A DNA stretch of 19,175 bases. It comes from an uncultured Clostridia bacterium (GTDB lineage Bacteria; Bacillota; Clostridia; Oscillospirales; Oscillospiraceae). The stretch lies in contig CAMWTG010000015.1 of assembly GCA_947177115.1 (NCBI GenBank), positions 1 to 19,175 on the forward strand, written 5' to 3'. Each line of letters starts with the position of its first letter. Positions within the stretch are counted from its first letter, which is position 1. Positions 13,710 through 19,175 of this stretch are shown here, one piece after another. Position numbers and translations under genes: made by a program. The notes beneath the pieces are model-generated. The model saw only the letters and a program-made list of their open reading frames with translations. It was not told the DNA's origin and did not search any database.

Positions 13710-14771
13710 TCAGGTACCATAGGTATCCACATCGGCCTGGGTGAGGGTCTCGCAGTCAAAGCCCTGCTCGGGAGTGTAGATGATCTTCTGAGCGGGAGCA
13801 TTGCCGGCCACCAGGTCCTTGATGATGCTGTCAACGGTGTCTGCCTGCAGGGGGTTGCACAGACCCATGTAGTTCCAGCTGCCCTCCAGCACGGCCTCGA
13901 AAGCCCACTTGTCGCTGTCGAAGCCCATGACGATCACATCGCCGTCCTTGCCGTGGGTGATGCCGTTGGCGTCCAAAGCAGCCACAGCGCCCCGGGCCAT
14001 GCCGTTGTTCTCAGCATAAATCACGTTGAAGGGCTTGCCGGAGTCGATGACGGACTGGGTGATGGTGCGGGCGGTAGCCTCGTCCCAGTCGGCGGTCTGC
14101 TGGGTGACGTAATTCCAGTTGGCCTCAGCGGCGACCTTCTCGTCCAGAGCGCCGGTGCGGCCCAGCTGGGCATCGGAGCCCATGTGGCCCTGGATGTGGA
14201 TGATGTTGTACTCATCCAGACCCTGGGCGGCCAGCCAGTCAACGGCGGTCTTGCCCTCGGCGGGCATGTCGGAAACAACGGCGGCTACGTACATGCTCTC
14301 ATCAGCTTCCAGCATACGGTCAAAGAGGATGACCTGGGTGCCGGCGGCCTGGGCATCCTGCAGCACGGTGTCCCAGCCGGTGGTGGAGGCGGGGGAGAGC
14401 AGCAGGAAGTCCACTTCGTCCTGCACCATCTGCTGGGCAGTGGCGATCTGCTGGGCGGCATCGTTGTTGTTATAGAAGGTGGCCTTGTAGCCGTTCTCCT
14501 CGGTGAAGGTGGCGCGCATGGCCGCATCGTTGGCGGTGCGGTAGCCGGATTCGTTGGGGTCATTGTTGATGACGCCCACGGTGATCAGATCACCGGTGGC
14601 GGGCGCAGCGGGCTCATTGGTATCAGCGGGCGCCTGCGCATCATTGTTGGCGGGCTCCTGGGTGTCAGAGGGAGCCTGGGTGTCATTGGCGGGCTGGTTG
14701 TTGTTGCCGCCGCAGGCGGCCAGCGCGAGGATCATGGCAAGAGACAGGATCAACGCAAAAAACTTCTTCAT
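13710..14771 (-). CDS. Sugar-binding lipoprotein of the ABC importer (YtfQ/RbsB type)
   Basis: A 353-residue extracellular substrate-binding protein. The N-terminus is a lipoprotein signal (MKKFFALILSLAMILALAAC) with lipobox LAAC, so Cys20 would carry the lipid anchor. A flexible linker rich in Asn, Pro, Ala, Thr and Asp follows (about 21-60). The type I periplasmic-binding fold then starts at LITVGVINNDPNESGYRTAN and includes NNNDAAQQIATAQQMVQDEVDFLLLSPAST, VILFDRMLEADES and NVIYAENNGMARGAVAAL. This resembles YtfQ (galactofuranose) and related furanose binders. With araA, the kinase and the shared operator, L-arabinose is the best guess. It is first in the importer operon, with a promoter about 50 bases upstream and a GGAG ribosome site. 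Confidence 0.93.
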   Translation of the reverse strand: MKKFFALILSLAMILALAACGGNNNQPANDTQAPSDTQEPANNDAQAPADTNEPAAPATGDLITVGVINNDPNESGYRTANDAAMRATFTEENGYKATFYNNNDAAQQIATAQQMVQDEVDFLLLSPASTTGWDTVLQDAQAAGTQVILFDRMLEADESMYVAAVVSDMPAEGKTAVDWLAAQGLDEYNIIHIQGHMGSDAQLGRTGALDEKVAAEANWNYVTQQTADWDEATARTITQSVIDSGKPFNVIYAENNGMARGAVAALDANGITHGKDGDVIVMGFDSDKWAFEAVLEGSWNYMGLCNPLQADTVDSIIKDLVAGNAPAQKIIYTPEQGFDCETLTQADVDTYGT

Positions 14772-14826
14772 GTTTGTTTACTCCAATCCAATTTTTATTT
14801 TTGTCCCGTTCCTGGGGACATCACTA

Positions 14827-14904
14827 AGTATATCTGCTTTTCTGCCTCTTGTCAACAATTTGTACGGACCTATTTCCATTTTCGTGCGGATAAACAAGAC
14901 AAAT
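14827..14904 (-). promoter_or_regulatory. Binding-protein (importer operon) promoter with AraR-type operator pair
   Basis: On the minus strand TTGACA (14850-14855), a 17-base spacer and TATACT (14827-14832). Read on the plus strand, AATTTGTACGGAC (14857-14869) lies directly upstream of the -35, and an inverted half-site ACAAAT lies at 14899-14904. The half-sites are 41 bp apart. The layout copies the kinase promoter almost base for base in its core. Confidence 0.8.
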
Positions 14905-15008
14905 CCAAAAAAATCGCCGAATAAAATGCAAAAATATTTTAGCTAATTTCAAAACTGACGCATCATTCATTGAATTTTATTTATTTTTGCCGATGTTTCT
15001 TCAAAAAT

Positions 15009-15018
15009 AATTTGTATG
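15009..15018. promoter_or_regulatory. Distal AraR-type half-box upstream of the importer operon
   Basis: AATTTGTATG preceded by TCAAAAAT lies 152 bp from the promoter-proximal box. The corresponding distance on the kinase side is 150 bp. The right half is not conserved. Confidence 0.4.
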
Positions 15019-15195
15019 TTTTTTGTTTTCTATTACAACTCCCCTCGCGGCGATTTGCACAAATCATTTCATCAATCCCCCGTTTTTTCAAAAATATTGT
15101 GAAAATCAACGGATTCTTGATCCTTTGCAGCTCTGCTCCGGAACGGGCAAACACGATTTGTTCACCCCCTTTTTCCGGCTTTTTTGCAATAGCTC

Positions 15196-15224
15196 TTGCA
15201 ATTTGTCCGCACCTCTTGTATACT
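15196..15224 (+). promoter_or_regulatory. Promoter of the AraR-like gene with overlapping AraR-type box
   Basis: TTGCAA (15196-15201), a 17-base spacer and TATACT (15219-15224). AATTTGTCCGCAC (15200-15212) overlaps the -35 and spacer, the expected position for autorepression. Confidence 0.75.
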
Positions 15225-15257
15225 GTTTTTATTGATGAAGCAAGGAGGGATGCCGTC

Positions 15258-16343
15258 ATGGCCGCGAAATATCAGATCGTTGCGGACGCACTGCGCGCCC
15301 ACATCCAAACGGGGAAATACGCCAATGCGGCGGCCCTGCCTACAGAGTTCGCCATTGCCGCGGAATATTAGGTCAGCTGCCAGACCGTCCGGCAGGCGCT
15401 GGCCCTGCTGGTCCGGGAGGGGCTTATCGCCACCCGCCAGGGCAGCGGTTCCCGCATCCTGCGGCAGACCAGCAGCGTAGAAAAGCAGCACCGGTCCATT
15501 GCCGTTATTACGACCTATATCAGCGACTATATCTTCCCCGGCATTCTCCGGGAGGTGGAGACCGTCCTCTCCCAGCACGGCTGCACCCCCTCCCTCTTTG
15601 CCACCCAGAACCAAGTAGCCAATGAACGCCGGATTCTTACCCAGCTGCTAGGACAGCCGGTGGATGGCATTCTGGTGGAAGCCACCAAGAGCGCCCTGCC
15701 CAATCCCAATCTGGATCTCTATCAGCAGCTGATGGACCAAGGCGTGCCCCTGGTGTTCATTCATGGCTGTTACGCCAATCTGCCCGGCGCCCACTTTGTC
15801 ATGGACGCCAATGCCGATGGCGGGCGGCAGCTGGCCTGCTACCTGGCGGATAAGGGGTGCGCCTGCATCGGCGGCATCTTCAAGTCCGATGACATCCAGG
15901 GCCACGGCCGCTATGCCGGGTATACCGAGGGCTTGCGGGAAAAGGGCCTGCAGCTGAAGGACCGGCATGTCTATTGGTACAATACCGAGACGAAAAGGAG
16001 CTTTCTCTCGGGCAGCGATACTTCTGTCCGGGCCTACCTGGACGAGGTTCTGGACGAGGTGGACTCCTTCGTCTGCTATAACGATGAGATCGCCAACTCC
16101 CTGCTGCTCCAGCTGCAGAAGCGGGGGCTCCGGGTACCGGAGGATGTTGCCATCGTCAGCTTTGACAACAGCTATTACAGCGAACTGTCCCCGGTCCCCA
16201 TCACCTCTCTCTCCCACGGCGGCGAAAATGCGGGCCGCACGGCGGCGGAGATCCTGCTGCGCCAGATGGACGGCGAGTACTGCCAGAGCGTGCAGCTGCC
16301 CTGGGTGTTGGTGGAGCGGGAGAGCAGCAGAGTTTCCAGATGA
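15258..16343 (+). pseudogene. araR: AraR-type GntR/LacI-family repressor, interrupted by an in-frame amber codon
   Basis: A perfect ribosome site (AAGGAGGG at 15242-15249) and ATG 15258 open a frame of 361 codons, the usual AraR length. Residues 1-70 are a GntR winged helix (MAAKYQIVADALRAHIQTGK...LPTEFAIAAEY, then VSCQTVRQALALLVREGLI and GSGSRIL). The rest is a LacI-like sugar-binding domain (IAVITTYISDYIFPGILREV ... VDGILVEATKSA ... FVCYNDEIANSLL ... VAIVSFDNS). Codon 38 (15369-15371) is TAG, where family members usually have Gly just before VSRQTVRQ, and the conserved Arg reads Cys (TGC, one C-to-T step from CGC). Without readthrough only 37 residues are made. A restart at GTG 15555 would give a binding domain without DNA contact. 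The gene is divergent from the importer and has the regulon box in its own promoter. The family call is firm. Loss of function is inferred. Confidence 0.82.
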
Positions 16344-16348
16344 ACAGA

Positions 16349-16383
16349 CATCCCGGCGGTGGAAATGGTCCACCGCCGGGATG
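16349..16383 (+). terminator. Stem-loop after the AraR-like gene
   Basis: A perfect 15-bp stem (16349-16363 with 16369-16383) with an AATGG loop, 5 bases after the stop. There is no T-run, so it is at best a weak intrinsic terminator. Confidence 0.5.
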
Positions 16384-16400
16384 CCTCGCCTTAGAATCTG

Positions 16401-16435
16401 TTCCGTATCTCCCCGGCGCACATTGAGATACGGAA
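16401..16435. repeat. 11-bp inverted repeat between regulator genes
   Basis: TTCCGTATCTC (16401-16411) and GAGATACGGAA (16425-16435) form a perfect stem around 13 bases. With one bulge the pairing extends to about 16396 and 16439. There is no T-run. It may be a terminator remnant, an operator or an mRNA end structure. Confidence 0.45.
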
Positions 16436-16500
16436 AGATCCTTAACACAGGCGCTGTCTGACCGGCAAAATTGATTTCCCTGCTTTTGGGAAAATAGGTC

Positions 16501-16529
16501 TTGCCAGCAGAAATAGAGTAGTGTATAAT
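16501..16529 (+). promoter_or_regulatory. Promoter of the TetR-family gene
   Basis: TTGCCA (16501-16506), a 17-base spacer and perfect TATAAT (16524-16529). It shows that the GTG at 16521, although in frame, cannot be the start of the protein. Confidence 0.75.
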
Positions 16530-16562
16530 GCAACCATCTGTTTGTTAAGGGATGTGGCCGCA

Positions 16563-17174
16563 TTGGATGATACAAGGACCCGAATCATTTCCGCAGCAAT
16601 GAAAGCCGTGCGGCAATATGGTCTGGAAGGCGTACGGATCCAGCATATCAGCGATCTGGCGGGGATCTCTCCCGGGGCGCTGTACCGCTATTTCAGCAGC
16701 AAGGAGGAGCTGATGGCGGAGTGCTTCGTTTATGTGGACAAGCAGGCGGCAGCGATCTTTGAGCGCCTGGCCTTCGACCCACGCGCGATGCTCGCCGACC
16801 CCATAGAGGCGGTAAAGAGCCTGTGGCTGCCTTACTTCCAGTTCTGGACGTCCCGTCCGGATGAAACCATCTTCTATCACAGATTTCGTGACAGCGCGTT
16901 TTTTCCGGAATATGATAGGAATAGGGATGCGGCCTATTTCACCGCCTTCGTTGGAATGGTCCGCGCATTCCTAAGCGCGTTTCCCGGTCTGCAGCAGATC
17001 AATCAGGATATGCTGTGGCTCCACGTGCTCACCTCCACCGTCATGTACGCCAAATATGTGGCAGAGGGCGTGCTGCCCAATGATCACGAGACCGAAGAAA
17101 CCGTATTCCGGCTGCTGTCCACTGGCCTGAGCAGCTATCTGGCGCCGGAACAACAGGAAACGGAAACAGTATAA
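16563..17174 (+). CDS. TetR/AcrR-family transcriptional regulator
   Basis: About 203 residues. The N-terminal TetR DNA-binding domain is clear: RTRIISAAMKAVRQYGLEGV, RIQHISDLAGISPGALYRYF and SSKEELMAECF. The C-terminal ligand domain is all helical with many aromatic residues (LPYFQFWTSRPDETIFYHRF) and not assignable to a known ligand. The frame is open from 16521, but that part contains the promoter -10. The TTG at 16563 is favoured, with AAGGGA at 16547-16552 about 10 bases upstream; GTG 16554 is the alternative. It is the first gene before a diguanylate cyclase and a PilZ protein, and a palindrome lies just after it. It probably controls itself or those genes. Confidence 0.88.
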   Translation: MDDTRTRIISAAMKAVRQYGLEGVRIQHISDLAGISPGALYRYFSSKEELMAECFVYVDKQAAAIFERLAFDPRAMLADPIEAVKSLWLPYFQFWTSRPDETIFYHRFRDSAFFPEYDRNRDAAYFTAFVGMVRAFLSAFPGLQQINQDMLWLHVLTSTVMYAKYVAEGVLPNDHETEETVFRLLSTGLSSYLAPEQQETETV

Positions 17175-17195
17175 GGGCGTGTTTGTCCCCTTGTA

Positions 17196-17209
17196 AATAA
17201 ACGTTTATT
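17196..17209. promoter_or_regulatory. 14-bp perfect palindrome ahead of the diguanylate cyclase gene
   Basis: AATAAACGTTTATT lies in the 58-70 bases between the TetR gene and the cyclase gene. TTGTAA (17191-17196) and TATGAT (17216-17221) flank it as a weak promoter with a 19-base spacer. It is a candidate operator for the upstream TetR regulator, by position only. Confidence 0.5.
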
Positions 17210-17244
17210 CTCACATATGATAGAAAGGGAGCGTGTATGTAGAT

Positions 17245-18162
17245 ATGGAAAAAATATTGGTCGTTGACGACAGCGCCCTGCAAACTGCACAGCTGAGATC
17301 CATTCTGGAAGAGGACTACGAAGTAACCGTTGCGCAGACGGCGGAAGACGGACTTCGTCTTGCAAGCAACAGCGATTTTTCCCTGATCCTGCTGGACGTT
17401 ATCATGCCGGGGATGGACGGCTTCACGCTGCTGAAAAAGCTGCAGGAGGAGATTGTCACCCAGAGCGTCCCGGTCATTCTGATCACCGGCCTTTCCGATG
17501 TGCAGAACGAACAGCACGGGCTGACGCTGGGGGCGGTGGACTATATCGCCAAGCCTTTCGCCCCGCTGATCGTAAAGGCAAGAGTCAGCACGCACATCAA
17601 GCTGTACAATTACAGGAAGCAGGTGGAGCGCCAGTCCATGACCGACCAGCTGACCGGGGTCCCCAACCGGCGGCAACATGACCGGTACAGCTCGGTAAAA
17701 TGGAACGAGGCCACCCGCCTGCAGGTCCCGTTCTCTATCTGCATGTTTGACATCGATCATTTCAAGGTCTTCAATGACACCTTCGGGCACCCCGCCGGAG
17801 ACAGGGTCATTGCCGCCGTTGCAAAAGCGGTATCCACCCATCTGCACCGCAGCACAGACTTTTTCGCCCGGTATGGCGGCGAGGAATTTGTGGCCTTTAT
17901 GATGGGTGATGATACGGACAAAGCGTTTGCCCATATCAAGCAGGTCCGGCAGGCGGTGGAGGATCTGCACATCCCCCACGATCCATCCGTATCCCAATGG
18001 GTCACGGTCAGCATCGGAGGCGTCACCGTTATCCCCCAGGCGGAAAGCACCTATGCCTCTTACCTGAAAATCGCGGACACCATGCTGTACGATGCCAAAA
18101 AACAGGGCCGGAACAGGGTTGTCTGGGCGGACAAGAAGATGCGGCAGCTGTTTGAGAAGTAA
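17245..18162 (+). CDS. Response regulator diguanylate cyclase (REC-GGDEF)
   Basis: A 305-residue cytoplasmic enzyme predicted to make cyclic di-GMP from two GTP when phosphorylated. The receiver domain (1-120) has D8-D9, the phosphoacceptor D51 (LLDVIMPGMDG), T81 and K103 (AKPF). A short helix (about 120-133) joins it to the GGDEF domain, which has DQLTGVPNRR, MFDIDHFKVFNDTFGHPAGD and the active site R-Y-GGEEF (211-215). The inhibitory site RxxD (R202-D205) lies exactly five residues before GGEEF, so product feedback inhibition is expected. The ATG at 17245 gives the usual MEKILVVDDS start, but its ribosome site (AAGGGAG) is 13 bases away. GTG 17233 is in frame yet too close to it. No sensor kinase gene is visible in the window. 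The next gene encodes a PilZ receptor. Confidence 0.94.
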   Translation: MEKILVVDDSALQTAQLRSILEEDYEVTVAQTAEDGLRLASNSDFSLILLDVIMPGMDGFTLLKKLQEEIVTQSVPVILITGLSDVQNEQHGLTLGAVDYIAKPFAPLIVKARVSTHIKLYNYRKQVERQSMTDQLTGVPNRRQHDRYSSVKWNEATRLQVPFSICMFDIDHFKVFNDTFGHPAGDRVIAAVAKAVSTHLHRSTDFFARYGGEEFVAFMMGDDTDKAFAHIKQVRQAVEDLHIPHDPSVSQWVTVSIGGVTVIPQAESTYASYLKIADTMLYDAKKQGRNRVVWADKKMRQLFEK

Positions 18163-18192
18163 GGAAAACGCAATGGGTCAAGGAGGCATATC

Positions 18193-18885
18193 GTGAAACT
18201 GTTTGACTTGTTCAGGAGGAAGACGAAGGAGCCGGAGCCGGAAAAAAAGGAACCGGCGGACGGCGGGGAGCTGGATATCTATTCCGGGATGCGGGTAGAG
18301 GTAACGTCCTTTGAGGGCAGGCTGCTCTTTGTCGCCAAGCTGCTGGGACTGCGGGGAAACACGGCGGACTTGCACCAGTACTCCGAGACGGAGCTCCCCC
18401 AGGACAGCGAGCCCGTCCGCGTCAACATCCGCGGATACAGCGGCCACGAGCGGAAGGCGGTCTACATGGAGGGCATTATCACACCTCTGCCGGAGAAGGT
18501 TTGGCATGTTGAGGATCTGACGGTAACCAAGGCCGGGAACGACCGCGCCTTCTTTCGCCTGGACACGAACCTTGATGCGACTGCCGCCATGTTCAGCGGA
18601 CTGAACGCCGGGGAAAAGCCCTGCAAACTGCTGAATATCAGTGTAGGCGGGGCCAGCATCGGCTCGGAATTCCGCTATCATAACGGCGATAAATTCCTGC
18701 TGAAGGTAAAACTGCTGGAGGACAGGCCGGTTTCCGCCATGTTCTGCCAGGTGCTGCGCGTTATCGAGCGGGAGAACGCGCAGTTTGAATACGGCTGCCA
18801 GTTCCTGGAACTGACCGAGGCGGAGCAGGAGAAAATCACGCAGAATATATTTGCGGCCCAGCGCAGGCAGATGGGCCGGTTTTAG
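18193..18885 (+). CDS. PilZ-domain protein, probable cyclic-di-GMP receptor
   Basis: A 230-residue protein with the layout of YcgR-like receptors. After a charged Glu/Pro/Lys linker (9-25) comes an N-terminal beta-rich domain (about 28-110), then the PilZ domain. The two cyclic-di-GMP motifs are present: R118-x3-R122 (NDRAFFRLD) and NxSxxG at 149-154 (NISVGG). The end (YGCQFLELTEAEQEKITQNI) is the typical last strand and helix of PilZ. It begins with GTG at 18193, with AAGGAGG at 18180-18186. It lies 30 bases after the cyclase gene with no terminator between, so enzyme and receptor are likely co-expressed. The target could be flagella, a glycosyltransferase or other surface machinery; nothing here decides this. 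Confidence 0.9.
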   Translation: MKLFDLFRRKTKEPEPEKKEPADGGELDIYSGMRVEVTSFEGRLLFVAKLLGLRGNTADLHQYSETELPQDSEPVRVNIRGYSGHERKAVYMEGIITPLPEKVWHVEDLTVTKAGNDRAFFRLDTNLDATAAMFSGLNAGEKPCKLLNISVGGASIGSEFRYHNGDKFLLKVKLLEDRPVSAMFCQVLRVIERENAQFEYGCQFLELTEAEQEKITQNIFAAQRRQMGRF

Positions 18886-18967
18886 CGCAGACCGCCCCGC
18901 CGCAGGGACGCTCCAAAAGGAAACGTTCCTCGCAGGCGGCTCCGCAAGTATAATTTTATCCAATCCT

Positions 18968-18999
18968 GGCGGTGCAGCTGCAGTTGCGCCGTCTTTTTT
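18968..18999 (+). terminator. Possible terminator of the cyclase-PilZ operon
   Basis: GGCG (18968-18971) and CGCC (18987-18990) can close a stem over an imperfect, palindrome-containing interior. GTCTTTTTTT follows. The T-run is good and the stem is weak. It lies 83 bases after the PilZ stop codon. Confidence 0.4.
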
Positions 19000-19091
19000 T
19001 GCGTTTTTGTTCTGTACAAGTACTTTTGGGGCGGGCGCTATCCTTGCAAAAAAGCTTCTGCACGGATATATAGTCGACCCACTCGAAAATC

Positions 19092-19175
19092 GGTAAAGTT
19101 CGGCGGTCAAAATGTGGCGCGGACTGCGTTGTCGTCCTTGGCGGGCGCCAGCCCGCCTGCGTCCTCCGCCTTGCC
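19092..19175. repeat. Possible left half of a palindromic repeat cut by the window end
   Basis: The last bases contain a perfect 7-bp stem (GGCGGGC-GCCA-GCCCGCC, 19140-19157) within G+C-rich, non-coding sequence. CGGCGGTCAAAATGTGGCGCGG (about 19101-19122) looks like one arm whose complement would lie just outside the window. I recall similar intergenic repeats from related genomes, but cannot confirm it here. The rest of 18886-19091 shows no gene. Confidence 0.3.

Larger units (their letters stand above)
14772..15257. other. Gene-free divergent regulatory region between importer and regulator
   Basis: This 486-base stretch is clearly richer in A+T than its neighbours and holds no convincing gene. 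It contains the binding-protein promoter and operator pair, a third box near 15009, a small perfect palindrome (GATTTG-CA-CAAATC, 15052-15065) of unknown role, and the regulator promoter with its own box. Confidence 0.7.

Noticed and set aside
9861..14771. A dedicated galactofuranose importer (Ytf system)
   Set aside because: Sequence family fits, but araA, the kinase and shared AraR-type boxes favour arabinose. Left as an alternative, not the call.
14970..15371. A longer N-terminal extension of the AraR-like frame starting upstream of 15258
   Set aside because: The extension covers AT-rich promoter sequence. The ATG at 15258 has an ideal ribosome site and begins the GntR domain exactly.
15369..15371. 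UAG as a recoded sense codon (pyrrolysine or general amber reassignment)
   Set aside because: No sign of recoding elsewhere in the window, no suppressor or pyl genes here, and the position is not a known recoding site. Mutation or assembly error is simpler.
18851..19096. An 81-codon plus-strand frame overlapping the end of the PilZ gene
   Set aside because: It begins inside the PilZ gene in another frame, has no ribosome site and runs through the terminator-like T-runs.
1..19175. CRISPR array, tRNA, rRNA, insertion sequence with transposase, integrase or phage genes
   Set aside because: No regularly spaced repeats, no cloverleaf or rRNA segments and no transposase or integrase motifs were seen.

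Overview
The window is a high-GC stretch (by eye near 58-60% G+C) from a Bacillota genome. A clostridial gut bacterium of the Oscillospiraceae type fits best. The support is strong AAGGAGG ribosome sites, TTGACA-17-TATAAT promoters, a BlaI/M56 pair, a PadR/DUF2812 pair, a Firmicutes-type AraR box, and a hairpin-rich repeat of a kind I recall from such genomes. Genus-level placement is inference.

Layout, left to right. (1) 20-976: DEDDh exonuclease with a C-terminal zinc ribbon, then a terminator. (2) 1054-4360: an autoregulated BlaI-type repressor gene overlapping a gene for a very large M56 membrane protease whose extracellular part ends in an M23 (LytM) domain, then a 48-residue protein gene with its own promoter and terminator. 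(3) 4371-6018: a PadR operon of a small membrane protein, PadR, a DUF2812 membrane protein and two more small membrane proteins, the first of which looks frameshifted at an A6 run. A 23-bp-stem terminator closes it. (4) 6098-16343: an L-arabinose locus. On the minus strand lie araA, an FGGY (ribulo)kinase gene and a four-gene sugar ABC importer (binding lipoprotein, double ATPase, two permeases). On the plus strand lies a GntR/LacI (AraR-type) repressor gene. (5) 16501-18885: a TetR regulator gene, a REC-GGDEF diguanylate cyclase gene and a PilZ-domain gene, a compact cyclic-di-GMP module. (6) The last 290 bases hold no gene, only a weak terminator and what may be the start of a palindromic repeat.

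How the parts fit. The importer should bring in a pentose, most likely L-arabinose. AraA makes L-ribulose and the kinase makes L-ribulose 5-phosphate; no araD epimerase gene is in the window. The kinase and binding-protein operons have nearly identical promoters (TTGACA-17-TATACT) with an AATTTGTACG box directly upstream of the -35, a second half-site about 40 bp further on and a third box about 150 bp further on. The same box overlaps the regulator promoter. This ties all three units to one AraR-like repressor.

The most notable point is that this repressor gene carries an in-frame amber codon inside its winged-helix domain, and the usual Arg of the VSRQTVRQ recognition helix reads Cys. The locus may therefore have lost its own repressor. 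Other points worth checking are the M56-M23 fusion with a substituted catalytic His, the isolated 48-residue gene, the A6 frameshift, a hairpin-plus-T-run in the kinase leader, and a mobile-type repeat inside the ara operon just upstream of a new promoter-like sequence.
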